Positions 12,450-24,366 are shown, counted from the first letter of the stretch. The stretch is DNA of 64,000 nucleotides from Armillaria gallica (GCA_037576215.1 JBANDB010000007.1:4619001-4683000); one strand, 5' to 3'. The notes: generated by a model not told the origin, from the sequence alone. Numbers and translations are program-made.

Positions 12450-12799
12450 ATGAAAGCCATTAGAGGTATCTTACCATTGTTCATCAGTTGCCAGCCTGTG
12501 CTTATCTGATTTTAGGTGTGCTTTTGACTTGGTTAGGCGACTAGGCGGTACCCTTTTCAGTTTCTTGACCATCTTTCTGCTAGCGATGCGGCAGTCAAGC
12601 AAATTCTGTTGGTTATGAACGAAAGACAGACGTTCATCATAGAAGACCTCGACGACAATCATCTCCTCATCAAACAAGAAATGGAATACTACGTTAGGAA
12701 GGAGTTGGAGGCGGAGGCAAGTCGACGCTATCTACCCAATTTGTTCAGGTTTACAATCTCGTATAGTTGGAGAAGAATACATATAGTTTGGAGACTTGA
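12450..12799 (+). CDS. TFB5: TFIIH subunit TFB5 (p8/TTDA homologue), four exons
   Basis: 65-aa protein, exons 12450-12465, 12516-12531, 12584-12716, 12767-12799. Translation starts MKAIRGVLLTC, continues DAAVKQILLVMNERQTFIIE and DLDDNHLLIKQEM, and ends LEKNTYSLET-stop. This matches TFB5/GTF2H5 end to end (family length about 65-75 aa), the small TFIIH subunit that stabilises Tfb2/p52 and stimulates XPB in nucleotide-excision repair and transcription. The first two exons are 16 nt each. The last intron (12717-12766, 50 nt) has a GC donor (GAG/GCAAGT); splicing it is required to recover the conserved C-terminus, so it is supported by homology. Simple open-frame searches miss this gene because no single exon exceeds 45 codons. 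Confidence 0.9.
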
Positions 12800-14605
12800 A
12801 ACTGACGCTCCAAGCTCTTGTTCATACGACAGCCATCATCAATCCAGGGAGTTAAATGGACGGTCATTGGACGTTGTTTACAGTTCCTCTTCTCTTTCCT
12901 TCGCGAACGGTGCGGGACGGATGGCGATGTGTCATGGTGCAGACGGGTCCTCTTGGAGAATTTGTAACATCGCTACTCTCCCTGTTGTTTGTGGGCGAGT
13001 CTATCGGAGAGCAGGCAACCAGGAGGTTCTATCGGGTGAAGGAGGCGCTATCCACCATCGAGTGCAGATCGTCGAATCTGAAAGGTCAAAGAGCTGCAGA
13101 AGGCAGGCAAAATCTTCCATTCACTGCCGTCTGTTGGCGCTTTTCTTGGGTATGTTATTACCAATGGATACTGCTTTGCATACGAAGGCTGAACCTTTTC
13201 AGAGCGGTGGAACGGTGGCACGACGGGCCCATTGATCCCTGTCACTCAAGGTCGAAGAGATGATGGTCTTGCTGGAAGGAGGTTGTCCTGTGAGGGAAGT
13301 CGTCTTGTGGCTGTTGGGGCGGAGCGTCGTCTAGGGCTGTGCTTGCAGGTTTGCACAGACGGAGCGACGTCGAGAGAGGAGGCAGGTCGACAGGCCAGAA
13401 ACCATCAAGTTTAAGTGCGCGAGTGTTCTCGCGAACCCGGAGATGCGATGCGTACCCGTTGGTTATGCGCTGTTTGTGGCAGATTACAGGACGACAGGTA
13501 TCAATATAGCGGTGCATTATTTCTATGAATTTCTAGTGGTTTGATGACGAAGGTCTTTCCGTTCTGCAGGGATATCCTATACAATCTAGCGTCTGCTAGC
13601 GATCTTCTGCCTCCGGGTTCTAGAGGAAAAGAATCCACCGGGTCCTCCGCATTTGCAGATTATTCAGACTGGACGATGTATGCCAATCCTCAACGACAGC
13701 TCTACGCCCTACCGACAAACAGTATAGACCTTGGACGAATGCCCCTCCACGGATAGGTTGACCACATTTCTGCTTGGTACAATGCTAATCCGTACGCCTG
13801 TACTGCGACTCCTGCTACTGCCGGCGAACTTGATAATGTCATGATAATGATAAGGCTGTATAGGACGCCGAGTGGATTAGGGTACGTTCCAACGTCGTTA
13901 TCGCTGTTGCAGTAGGATATCGGCCCGATCACGACCGTCACCTTCCCGTCCTGCACTCTCACTAGCTCGCTGTATCAACGCTGAATATCTTCGACGCCCC
14001 ACCCTACTATCGGTTCACGCTCGTCCCCCTACCCACCCTTGACCATCACCGCCGTCTTTACTGAACTCTAGAGCGATTCGTTTTGCTGCCGTTGGATTCC
14101 ACTCCCTTCGAGATGGCAGATATTCGTGCATTTTCAGAGGACTGTTTTCTTAGTGCAGAGTGCACGCGCGTCTTCACACAGTATGCAACACGGCGCGCAC
14201 TCGATAAGCTCGAATTGAACATCCAACCTCGAGGGTGCTCAGAACCGCCATGCACGACTATTGTACCTAGCGCATCTGCTCGATGCACGACCTCTTGTAA
14301 AATCTTCCCGAAAGTATTACGAAAGAGCAGCTCGTCGCCTTGTTCTCCCAGTGCGTTGCTGTCTTGTTGGATGTATGACATGTTACTGATCTTATGCTGC
14401 AGATACCCCAATCGTAGGCTACTGCGTACAGCTTATCTTATTTTGTTTAGGTTGCACTGACTGTATCAATACTTCAACTCTTAATGATATTTGTTCAATC
14501 GCTGCAAACGTCTGACTCAACAATAAAGGTAGCTCGAGATGTTTTGGTTGTATGATAGCATAGCGACAACATATACAACAAGCATAAAGTAGAAGGCACG
14601 TACAA
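12800..14605. other. Unassigned region with coding-like islands
   Basis: GC content and CpG frequency are like the flanking genes. Several plus-strand stretches look coding (about 12856-13170, 13380-13500, 13541-13756) and are separated by plausible short introns, for example gt at 13150 to ag at 13202, and 13498-13536. I could not join them into one frame or recognise any family. On the minus strand 14058-14411 is also open. This is either a rapidly evolving or orphan gene, or pseudogene debris like the neighbouring RPS9 copy. Confidence 0.35.
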
Positions 14606-15140
14606 CTACTCATCTTCCTCATCATCGCCACCGTCTTCCTTCCTGGCAGCGGCAGCAGCACGCTTCCGCTTAACACGGCCTTCTCGGCCTCCACCGTATG
14701 GCGAGGTGAGGGCGAAGTCGATGTGGTTCTGGGAGTCCAGACGCACAACGAAGGAGGGAACATTGACAATCTTCTTGCCAACCCTACAGAGCCTGTGAGC
14801 ATAACATATTATACAGTGCCTCGAGAAGAAATACCAAATGTGCTGTTGCCTAATCAAAGCCCGTGCATGAGGAATGCTTTTAGTCAAACCAAGCTTGAAA
14901 ACCTGGGTCTGGAGACACCTCTCCAAGAAATCCTCAATCTTCAGGGCCAACACATAATCGAGACGCATGCGAGCCTCGTCCAGCACACCGATACGGACGC
15001 CTCAAAGAGACGCTTGAGATCCTTGTCGTTGAGCTTGAGCAGCTCATGGGCAGCACAACGAATCTTGGAGAGGGTAAGGGCGATACACCAGATCTCATGC
15101 TTGTTGCGTCCAGACACCTAGAAGAGCATTACCTTGGCAT
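14606..15140 (-). pseudogene. RPS9: Truncated ribosomal protein S9 (uS4) copy
   Basis: Small-subunit ribosomal protein uS4 relic. Minus strand keeps ATGCCAAG followed by a GT donor at 15132 (start MPR, 15140), then [65 protein letters not shown] and, after an intron remnant (about 14784-14834), [18 protein letters not shown] to the acidic tail and stop 14606-14608. Most of the N-terminal third is deleted. The GNALIRRL segment after RLFE is also missing, and that deletion shifts the frame. The conserved Arg at the last exon junction is now Trp. Because an intron remnant is kept, this is a broken gene copy rather than a retro-copy. It lies at the edge of the repeat block; a functional RPS9 must exist elsewhere. 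Confidence 0.85.
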
Positions 15141-15203
15141 TTTGTTTCTTGAGGTAGTTAGGAACGACAAATATTATACTGGTATGCCAAGGACCTCGGC
15201 CCG

Positions 15204-15265
15204 GGCGCTTGGCCTCGGTGGCTGTGGCTGACTAAGTGCCACATTGTGGCACTTAGGCGCTTGGC
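15204..15265. repeat. Palindrome flanked by 10-bp direct repeats at compartment edge
   Basis: An 11-bp inverted repeat, TAAGTGCCACA (15233-15243) and TGTGGCACTTA (15245-15255), separated by one base, could form a tight hairpin. The 10-mer GGCGCTTGGC occurs at 15204-15213 and again at 15256-15265. It marks the switch from gene-like to repeat-like sequence. Confidence 0.65.
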
Positions 15266-15466
15266 TCTCCACTCCTCACCCACTAGCCTGACCCTCTTGG
15301 GTTGGCTTGTCCATTTGACATTTTTCATCATCAGACTATGGGCTTGACAGTGTTATTGTGCCTGTTCTCTCCACTCCCCACCCTACTGGCTTGACCCTCT
15401 TAGGTTGGCCTGTCTGTTTGATGTCCTTCATTGTTGGACCACGGGCTTAACAATGCTATCCTTAGT
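15265..15466. repeat. Imperfect tandem duplication, two ~100-bp units
   Basis: Unit 1 (15265-15366) and unit 2 (15367-~15466) both run CTCTCCACTCC...CTGACCCTCTTnGGTTGGCnTGTC...GGGCTTnACA, differing at scattered, mostly transition positions. Unannotated repeat, perhaps part of an LTR or subterminal region. Confidence 0.6.
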
Positions 15467-15551
15467 GTCTTTTGCTGGGATTATCCTTCTCATTGGTTTT
15501 GCTCCTAATCAAGCACATGTGTCTATTGATGACTTGCACATGCTTGCATCC

Positions 15552-15797
15552 TGTTGGGACTGATGTAATGACAGGAGAACAGATGTAAGAGTTGTATCAA
15601 CTATGTAAGTATGAGAGTGATACAAAGAAGTAATGGAAATACACACCTCAGTCAGCACAGTGAAAAGCAGAATAACTGAGGGGTGAAAAAGATATGAAAC
15701 ACCTTATATATGTGATCAGAAAGTGATCAACAAATGAACAGAAAGAGTAAGCTAAGAAAGAAGGCATGATAGGTAAATATAGACAGTATGACCTACA
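15552..15797 (-). repeat. Ty1/copia 3' LTR
   Basis: Lies directly after a copia RNase H tail and a purine-rich tract (GGAGGAGTATTGGAGGAGATC on the minus strand). On the minus strand it runs TGTAGG...CCAACA, 246 bp, with a TATATAAGG box inside. The matching 5' LTR was not found in the window. Confidence 0.6.
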
Positions 15798-16060
15798 GAT
15801 CTCCTCCAATACTCCTCCTGACCCGTAGCTAGGTAACAGGCATAACATGGAGGCTAGCCAAGTACTGGTGATGGGTGTCATGTGCAAGTGGTTTGGTAAA
15901 CATGTCCACCAGGTTGGAATTACCTTAAACAAACTCCACCTTGATGTCACCAGCACTAACAAGTTTGTGAATGTAGTGTTCATGAATGCTGATATGTTTG
16001 ACCTTTTGATGGGACCTGATGTTCATTGTGAGGGTGATGGCTCCAATGCTGTCTTCACCA
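15798..16060 (-). mobile_element. Ty1/copia pol C-terminus (RNase H end), truncated
   Basis: Minus-strand translation gives GAITLTMN, SHQKVKHISIHEHYIHKLVS and, after one stop, NLVDMFTKPL, the classic end of copia RNase H (KHIDIRYHFIRE, ADxxTKPL). Its 5' side is abruptly replaced at about 16060 by Ty3/gypsy reverse transcriptase in the same orientation. Confidence 0.8.
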
Positions 16061-18655
16061 GTCTTTTTCTTGATAAAAAGTACCGGAGCTCTGTGGGGAG
16101 AATGTGAGGGAGTGATGAATCTGCTATGGAGATTATCGTCAATAAACTCATGTAAAGCTTTGAGCTTAGACTCCAAGAGGGAGTAAATGGGACCAAGCGG
16201 AGGAGAGGTTCCTTCCTCAATGTTGATCTTGAGGTTGTACGGTCTATGCTCAGGGAGTTTCTTAGAGAGCAAGTCACTGAATGCATCAGCAAAGTCATGA
16301 TATTCTGCTGGTACATCTGTCATATCCAGCAGGGCCATGGATCCTGCCATTCCGCTAATGTTAGGTGCAGAAGGTTGGAGTGTGTATTGTTAAGCTCCAT
16401 CTTCAGCACACACTCGAACAAAAGCAGCTGTGGAGATGATTGATATCTTGGGGGTAACCGATGCAGAAAAGGAAGGAATGGTAGGGTAGGAATAGATAGG
16501 CTCATATGGTGGCAGAGTCTGCCAGGATCTCAGAGTTGGCTTGGAGGCCCAGGTTGGAATAGAGATAGGAGTTGGACGAGGAATGTCCACATGGTTAGAT
16601 GCAGTTGCATTGGAGGCCACAGAAGTGCTTGCAGAAGAAGAAACATCTGGTAATGGTGAATGGAAAGTAATACTGTGCTTTACCCAGTCAATCAATGGAT
16701 TGCAGCAGGAAAGCCAGTTGTATCCCAGAACAATGTTACATGATGAATCTAGACAAGTGACATAGAAGTCAATAGAGATGATGTCTCCAGAAGGGAAACA
16801 GACTGGAAGCGTAATGGATTGAGAAATATGAGATCTGGCAGAGCTGTCAAGGAGCTGAAGTTGAACAGGAGGAATAGGTTTGGTAGGAAGGTTATGATCC
16901 TCAACGTATTTGGAGTCAACAAAACAATGGCCAGAACCTGAGTCAACCAAGGCAAGGAAACGAAGGATGATAATAATTGGAGAGCTGTTGGACCCCATAC
17001 CAGAGCTGACTTCGGAAGAGAGTGATACAGTGAGTGAATGATTGGAAAGAGTGGTGGTGTTGAGGGTGACAACCTCCAATGTGCAATTACAGTCAACGCA
17101 ACCCTGATCTCACATGGAGGATACAAGGCTGCCCTCTAGTTTTCCAGCTCTGTCGGAGTCAGATCCTCAGAGACAAGGGCAGCTTCTTTAACTTCTGCAG
17201 CATGGCCTTTAGTGGAGGCCACGGCTTTGTGCTTGTTTCCACAGAACATACAGAGGTTGTTCTTCCAGTGGTGGTCCCTTTCTTCTTGAGTAAGATGGCT
17301 ATCTTTGCCTAGCTTATCAGCATAGGGCTTTAGGTTGGAAGCGGATCCCAAGGAATTGGAATTGGAAGACTTTGGAGCCAATTCAGAAGTCAAAGAACTG
17401 GAGTTGGAATTGGAACCCTTGGATTTAGAGTTGCTGGGATATAAACTGGAGGACTTGTTTTCCCAGTTTTCACAGGATATCTCAGTCCTCCGAGTCCAAT
17501 ATCGAGCATTGAGTTCTTGGGCTAAGAAACACATATCACGGAGATTGTTAGGCTTCCTGTGGTGAGCCATATCATTCTTGATGCATGTATAAAGTCTATG
17601 GTAGAAAGCATAGCAAAGGGAATTGTTGCCATAGCCAACTTGAGAGGCATATTGATTGAACTGAACCATGTACTTTATGATTTGGTCTCTGTTATGCATC
17701 TGGAGATGTTCGAGGGCATCCTTGCCATCTCTGATGGCATCAAAAGGACTAAAATTGGTTCACAGTTCATCAAGGAATGCAGTGTAGGAGTATTGCCATG
17801 CCGGCAGATTCCATGGGTTTGGGCGGAGGATATCTGGTTCAAACCAGTTGAGGGCAGTGCTAGAGAGAAAGGAAATGGTGTAGTTAACTTTGTTGGCATC
17901 TGCCACAAAGACAGTGGGTCTGTCATTAAAGTTCAACTGGAGGGAGACAATGAAAGCTTTGAGTTTCCACAGGTTGGAGCCATCGAAAGTATCAGGCTCT
18001 TTGACCTTGGTGCAGATGTTGTTAGGTCGAGGATTGTTTAATGAAGCAGAAATCCTGTGCAACAGATTTATGAATTCCTGCAAGAAGTCTTGCTTGTTGG
18101 GAGGATTGTTGCTGGGTTCACCCAGATCTCCAGGACCACTAGGGCCACCTGGTCCTTCGGGCTCGTTTGGGCTACCTGGTTGGGAGTTGTCATTTTCGTT
18201 ACCATGGTTGTGTCAGTTTGTAGCATGAGTGGGGGTATCAGTTTCACTTCTGGAATTGTCAGATTCCACAGCAGCTGGTTGCCCCCTATTGGATGTGGGT
18301 TGAGGTGCTGGGGTTTGTGGATCCAGGTCCTCCCAGTATCTGTCGAATGTACCAGACCTCTGGTTGTGTGAAGGATCATCTGGTGAAGGAGTACCAAAGG
18401 GACTGGGAGAACCATAATAGTTGGATTGTCGGGCGGTGAAACTGGAGTGACTGTAGGTTTCTCTATAAGATAGTTGTCCTCCAACGGAGGCCGATCTGAA
18501 AAGTTCAGATTCTCCTTGGATGTGTATGCTGGTATATCGTCCATGGAGAATATTGGCATTTTTTGTTTGTGGCCTTTGGCTGTTTCTGGGGAATAAGTAT
18601 GAGTGGTTGTCATGATTTAGAAAAATTTGACTCAAGAGGTTGAGTTCAAATATAC
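16060..18655 (-). mobile_element. Ty3/gypsy retrotransposon copy A: gag, protease, start of RT (degenerate)
   Basis: Reads gag to pol on the minus strand. Gag starts at 18613 (MTTTHTYSPETAKGH) and includes LNWFEPDIL and FNQYASQVGYGNNSL, ending with a degraded zinc-knuckle-like CMFCGNKH and stop at about 17136. The aspartic protease (within 16390-17079) keeps the active site ALVDSGSGHCFVD. Reverse transcriptase begins GPIYSLLESKLKALHEFI and PSHSPHRAPVLFIKKKTG, then is cut at about 16060, before the YxDD site, where copia sequence starts. Frameshifts and stops show it is dead. It shares gag and LTR with copies B and C in this window. Confidence 0.88.
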
Positions 18656-19157
18656 TGTTAAGGACATGCCAAATAGACAAGATAACTTGCACGAGTGGAG
18701 GTCTGCAGAGTGCATGGGCTTTGGTGAAGCTATTAGCAATGTCATCCTTGAGCTGAAGCCTTAACATTGGATTGCAGAGAGCGAAGGTTTGGATGGAGAG
18801 TAAGATAGTCCAATGGAGCAGAGGCCATGGACTTTTGAGAGTGGTAGATTGGACTTAGAGTCAGAGAGAGTTTTGGCTATACTAAGTTGATATTCAAACT
18901 GAGTATCTACAAGTAGTTCTACAGTATATATATAAGTAAGTAATCTGAGTTGGAGTCCGATGGAGGTCTATTCACTATCGAATTCAGATTCTAGATTTAA
19001 TATGTGAAGTAGTAAATGAAACGGAAATGAAATATCAAATAGAGTAAAGTAAATAGTAAGCAGCCAGAGGCCACAGAGGTCCAATAGTGTGATCTGGTCA
19101 GTTGAAGTCTATACTTGAAGTCAGTGTGAAGCAGAGGTCTATAGCATGTGTGTAACA
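18656..19157 (-). repeat. LTR of gypsy copy A
   Basis: 502 bp bounded by TGTTA...TAACA (5-bp perfect terminal inverted repeat), immediately upstream of gag on the minus strand. Homologous sequence recurs at 58980-59396 and 41668-42095, with fragments at 41071-41203 and 26886-27000. Contains a TATATATATA promoter-like run. Confidence 0.85.
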
Positions 19158-22100
19158 GACACCCACTACTTGACCTGCTTCATTAATCTCTCTAGAGAAA
19201 GTATCATAACATTTGGGAGGAGATAGTATAGGGCTGAGGGAATCCAGAGCCACAATGAGAGCTGCCATGATCAAGATGGCATAGATGTGTGATAAGAAAA
19301 ATTGTATAAGAAGACTGTAGATCTCTTAAGATTCCAATGTTCTGATTCAAAAGGCAATCAGACCTCTTACTAATGCAGGATATAGCATCTCATGGATAAG
19401 AACTGAAATGAACCCCATCAGAATGCAAGTGTCTCTGATTATTTTTATTCTTACTGGTGCCTGTGAACTCGCAGTCTTCTTGACTTCTTTGAATCTGCAT
19501 GATCCATGCACTGCTCAGGGCCATATTGGTGACACTAGTTTAGCAATTCTGATATCATAAAAGACCAGAAAAGAATCATAGAAAACATACAGCAAGTAGC
19601 ATAGCTCAAATGTCTCTGGTGCATCAATAGTATTGAGACTCTATGGCCACAGTAGTACTGCTTGATAGTTAAGTACTAGAAGCTCTAGCTATAAGCCAGT
19701 AGGAATCTCTTGAGAAGAGAGGAAATGGAAGCAGATATGATGTGAAGACTGAATTTGTATGAGAAAATGTCTCTAGACAGTAATCCTGGTGGGGTGAATG
19801 ATGGAAGATAAACTAAATAGACAGTAATTAGTTTGGAAGTGAGAGAATCAATGAGAAAACATGATGCTGGAGTCAAGTGTGATGAGAGAAAACCTGGAAA
19901 GAGGTACTGAAGGTGGATGGTGAAAGAGAAAATATGAAAACTCCAATAGTGTGAAAGTAAAACAATGATGACCTGATAAAAGATAACATAGGCAAGGTAT
20001 AGCGTAGTAATCACATATTGGCACAATATGAGCATGTATCAATAGTGTTAAGAGCAAAGAGTGGGCATCAAAGGACTCTTCACAGTTAGAAACCATGGAA
20101 TAACTCTGGTAAGTTTAAGAGTTGACATGTGATTGAGACTATGCTGGGGGTAAATGGTGTATTGCTAGTAGTCTACATATATTTAGGTATATACATGATG
20201 TGGCAAATAAATAATATGTACAAGCATTAGCTATGTATAGCACTGTGGGAGCAGATTATAAGAGTTGATTGTGATCAGTAAACAAATAAGTAAGCTGGAT
20301 AGGCACAATATGTGGAATATGTAGGAGAGCCATCTGTCAATATCTTGGAGCAAACATACTGCAAGGATAAAGGTCTTCAAATCAATGTAGGTAAGTCTGT
20401 CAGCTTTCACTGCTACCTTCTAACATTTTAACAATGGCATTTGAGTGTTCACATTAATATAACCAAGAAAAAACAACCTCCATTATTTCATCCCCAATCT
20501 ACAAAATCCCTTGATAAGTTGCACTTTGATGTCCATTCTGGCCCTATTCCCTGGTGAGATGTTTAGGTTTTTGTAACAAAAAGGGGCCATGGACACCATA
20601 TGCAGATAGGTAGAGTGATCAACATGTTGTTACATCAAACAACTATAAGTGGTCTGAGGATACTGATCATATTTGATCATCTTTCTGCTAAAACTCTCTT
20701 GGCTCAAGAAACTTTTGACTATGATGACATTGTCAAGTCTATATATGAGCACTACTCAACTCTGTTTGGTAGTGAATACTGACTTTTGGGCATAGATTGA
20801 CTTTGCCTCTGCTCACATACCTTTCCTTGCAATATTCACAGCATGCATTTTAACTCTCTAAAAGCTACCAGGACATGTACCTGTGACCAGATGCAGTTGG
20901 CAAAGAACTCAATCTGAACAATGGTTAGATGCCACTTTTATCACTTTTCAGGATGCCCAGGATGAAGCTTGTGCCTGGGAAGAACAACAAGGGAAGACTC
21001 TTCCTCCTGATAACCATGAAGATGGCTATCTGTCTCTGGCATGGGACCCTTACTCCAACATGCTGTGAGCTCATTTTACGAACTCTTTGTCAGTTGCTAT
21101 CAAATAGCACTGGTCTCTTGATCCAAGGTTGGAAGGTATTGCTATATGAGTGTACTTTAATAACAATCATAAAAGGAACTGGGATGTTATTGTGATGTCT
21201 GAGTTGCATTCAGGGCAGCATCAGCCTTAAAAAAAGCAGCCAAGATCATAGGTAACAGTTTTCCCAAGCCACATCTCTCTTATATATCCAAATACACAGG
21301 ATTATAGTTGATGGGTAGTTATACAAGGTGAACATTGTAGCAAATATGTTTGTGCAATACAATTTGAGTGTCTGAGCAAGGATACACTTCAATGGCAGCT
21401 GTTTATTGTGGTCCCATGTGAGATAGAGGCAGATACAGTCACAGAGAAAGAAAATTTAGTAAATAGTGATGTGCTATGCTTGGTACCAGAGTTGGCGGAC
21501 AGTAAAAAACTGAACAAGCCATTGTTGGAACAGTGCAAAGGGTTATGAGACACTTAAATATATATCAATTATGCTGTATTGACTATATGTATTACTTATA
21601 CCTATGCCATAGGTGCTTTTATAATCAGATATTTAGAGGAGATATTTTCAATGTATATGGTCTGGATCTTGCTCTCTAACCAGTGCTTAGCATACTTCTG
21701 CTCTCACTCTGGTCTGCTCATAGGATCTACCAGCCCATTGTCTTCCAAATTGATCATGAACATTGTCCAACTCTACTTCCAACTATATTGAGCAGTCCTT
21801 CTTTTCTATACCATATTGATGCTTCTACAAACAGACATTTCTGATTATATCCTGTGTCTGGTAGATGGTCAGTACATGTTAATGTTCTGTATTTAGTAGC
21901 AAATCTTACTTGGGTGTTACTGAGATACATGATAATTACCAATACAACTATACACCTGTAGATAGATATATTTCTATATATTATTTTCTGAAGCTTCTGC
22001 AGCCAGCAGCCACATATCACTGCCTGCTCTTTCTTGTTTCCTCAGTTTATTATCATTATAACTGAGATATGTTTTATATTCACTTATTTAATTTACTATT

Positions 22101-22540
22101 ACTTTTTCTTAATGTAGTATCTTATTTAGACTTTATCAGATTATGGGCCCTGTGTTCTAACTAACCTCAATCTTATGCTCAGACTGTTCCAGACATCCTT
22201 GTTCCTTTGTGCCTCTCTCATGACCATTATATCAAGGTTTCACTTTGACACATGCTTCTTTTTACACTCTCGTTCCTTTTTGATTCTGATCTTTTTCTGC
22301 TGGCACTGCCATGTCATAGAGAATCACATGATCAAATCATCACATTGTAGCACATCATGTGACTTCCATCCAGTCTGGATTCCACTTATTCCTTAATGAT
22401 CAAACCTGTGGCTAAAACTCCCAATACTTTTGTTCAGCCTACTCTTTCTACTCCTCCCATTATATCATGGGAAATTCCTAATGCTGCTTCTACCTCTTTC
22501 TTTTCCAGTAAGAAGGATGGCAAGCTTAGAGGGGAGAGTA
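19158..22540. other. Degenerate AT-rich repeat debris
   Basis: No intact frame above about 115 codons and no certain domain. At about 20470-21200 (+) short peptide stretches such as KLHFDVHSGPIPW suggest an old element, but I could not assign it. CpG is nearly absent: one CG in 22021-22500. Confidence 0.4.
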
Positions 22541-22549
22541 ATCATATGG

Positions 22550-23810
22550 TTTGGATAGTATAAATGCAAACTGTATATTGTATTGCAGGATTATAGGATA
22601 TTGTTTCCAAGGACTGTCAACCATCAAAGGATAATACATCAAAAACTGCTATCTGGGAGAAGAAGAATCTTATTGCACTAGAATTATTGCAGGGCTCTCT
22701 CAATGATGATCACATTGCATTGATGACTCATGAGACTCACATCTTTTATATTTGGCAAATGCTTAAATCACAGATAAGTCAGAAAGAATCAGGATCTATT
22801 CTACTATGGTTCCATTAGCTCATCCACCTGATGAACTTTGGATCTGATATCTCTGAACACATTATGCACTTTCAGGAAGCCCTCCAACACCTCACAGTTG
22901 CTGAATGGGATATTTCTGAGCATATTGCCACTTGCATCCTCCTCTTCACACTTGCATGATCCCAATAAAGCTGATTCATGAGATGGAATAGTGAGGCAGA
23001 TTAAAATTGAGAAGGACAGCACTACCTCCTCCACTATCAACATTTTCCTTGATGAAAAACATTGCTGTGCTGCTGCCAACATCAATGACCAACAAAGGTA
23101 GGAATCTGCCATAGCTGTGCTAGATTGCAATGCTAAATCTCATAGCAAGCTTTATTGTCATAACTGCCACAAGGAGACTAATTATGTTGCTGCTGACTGT
23201 TGGGCATCTGGTGGTGGGAGAATGTCAAGATGTTGGAACATCTTGACCATCACAATATCAAAGGTATGGTTAAGAAGGAAAATGTTTTAGAAATATACCT
23301 TTCTACAAAGGAGTTGTCTGAGAATATAGGCATTTGTGCAGTATACACATAAGGCAAGAGCAAATGCACTTCATTCCCATTCAAGGGGAGTAACTTAGCT
23401 AAAGATATTCTTGACCTTGTTCATTTGGATCTATGGGGACCTGCCTCAGTCTAGTCATTCCATGAATACCACTATCTATACACCTTTATTAATGATGCTA
23501 AATGTTAGGTCTAGGTTTATTTCTTATAGAGAAAGAGTGAAGCCTTTGAAGTCTTCAAGAACTGGTTTGTTGAACAGGAGAGAGTAACTAGTAGAAAGCT
23601 TTAAAAGTACTAAGTCAACAACAGTGGAGAGTTTATCACCAATGAGTGGAAGAAATTCATGTGAGAGCATGGAATTCATTTCCAAACCTCTTCTCCAAAT
23701 ACTCCTGAGCAAAATAGCATAGCTGAGAGCTTAAACCATATTATCTTTGATTGAGTTTGCATTATTCTCATTGATTCTGGTCTTTCAATGAATGCACAGA
23801 AGATGCAGTG
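22550..23810 (+). mobile_element. Ty1/copia gag-integrase remnant
   Basis: Gag: WEKKNLIALELLQGSLNDDH (about 22655-22714) and IWQMLKSQ, matching copia UBN2-type gag. Zinc-knuckle remnant CHNCHKETNYVAADCW at about 23160-23210. Integrase: DLVHLDLWGPAS (about 23410-23445), FINDAKC, FKNWFVEQE, NNSGEFITNEWKKFM and SPNTPEQNSIAES. Interrupted by many stops; the 5' LTR and pol 3' half are not seen here. Confidence 0.8.
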
Positions 23811-23931
23811 CAGGTTCCTGTAGAAGATTGCTTAATGACACATAAAATAACTTAATTAGCAAAGAATTCTCAAGGAAAAAGAAAAATACAGGGATCTGGG
23901 CTTTGAAAAAGAGTTGGGTGGCACTAGCATC

Positions 23932-24366
23932 TCAGATGAATGTCTCAATGCAATGTTTGGCCTTGCATGCAGGATAGAGAGAGTACTGCCTGCAAGCAAG
24001 AGTGTAGAATGCATAATAAATCATGGTAATTAGATGATTTCTTTTGGTCATCAATGTAATTGAAGGCACAGGATAGATAGTCATGTTATAGCCTGTATAA
24101 TAGGCTGATTTCTTAAACAGAACCAGCAGCTCACTCAATATCTCTGTTGCTCACATTTTCCCACATATATGTGTAGTTCAGATATGGATAGTTGTCCAAG
24201 ATGCCAGTAGGCTGCCATGGAATAAGTGGGAGATAACAGTATGCTTCTTCATAGTACTGTGGGACACAGCTGTAGTCATAATCTTCAAAGTAGCCATCAG
24301 CATATCTGCTCTTGATGATGAAGGTCTTGTACTTAATTCCAACAAGTGTTCTTGGGTACAGAACAA
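23932..24366 (-). other. Unassigned open stretch between element remnants
   Basis: Minus-strand translation is unusually open and Tyr-rich (SRYADGYFEDYDYSCVPQYY, then LNYTYMWENVSNRD, then SELLVLFKKSAYYTGYN with one change of frame). It matches nothing I know and overlaps the start of the plus-strand gypsy remnant. It may be chance openness of AT-rich DNA or a fragment of an unknown element. Confidence 0.2.

Noticed and set aside
15552..15797. Possible full copia element with two LTRs
   Set aside because: Only one LTR could be found; the 5' part is replaced by gypsy sequence, so no complete element is claimed.
19685..20035. Minus-strand hydrophobic 116-codon frame
   Set aside because: Ile/Leu/Tyr/Ser-rich translation of AT-rich, pyrimidine-biased DNA; no helix pattern consistent with a real membrane protein and no homologue known.
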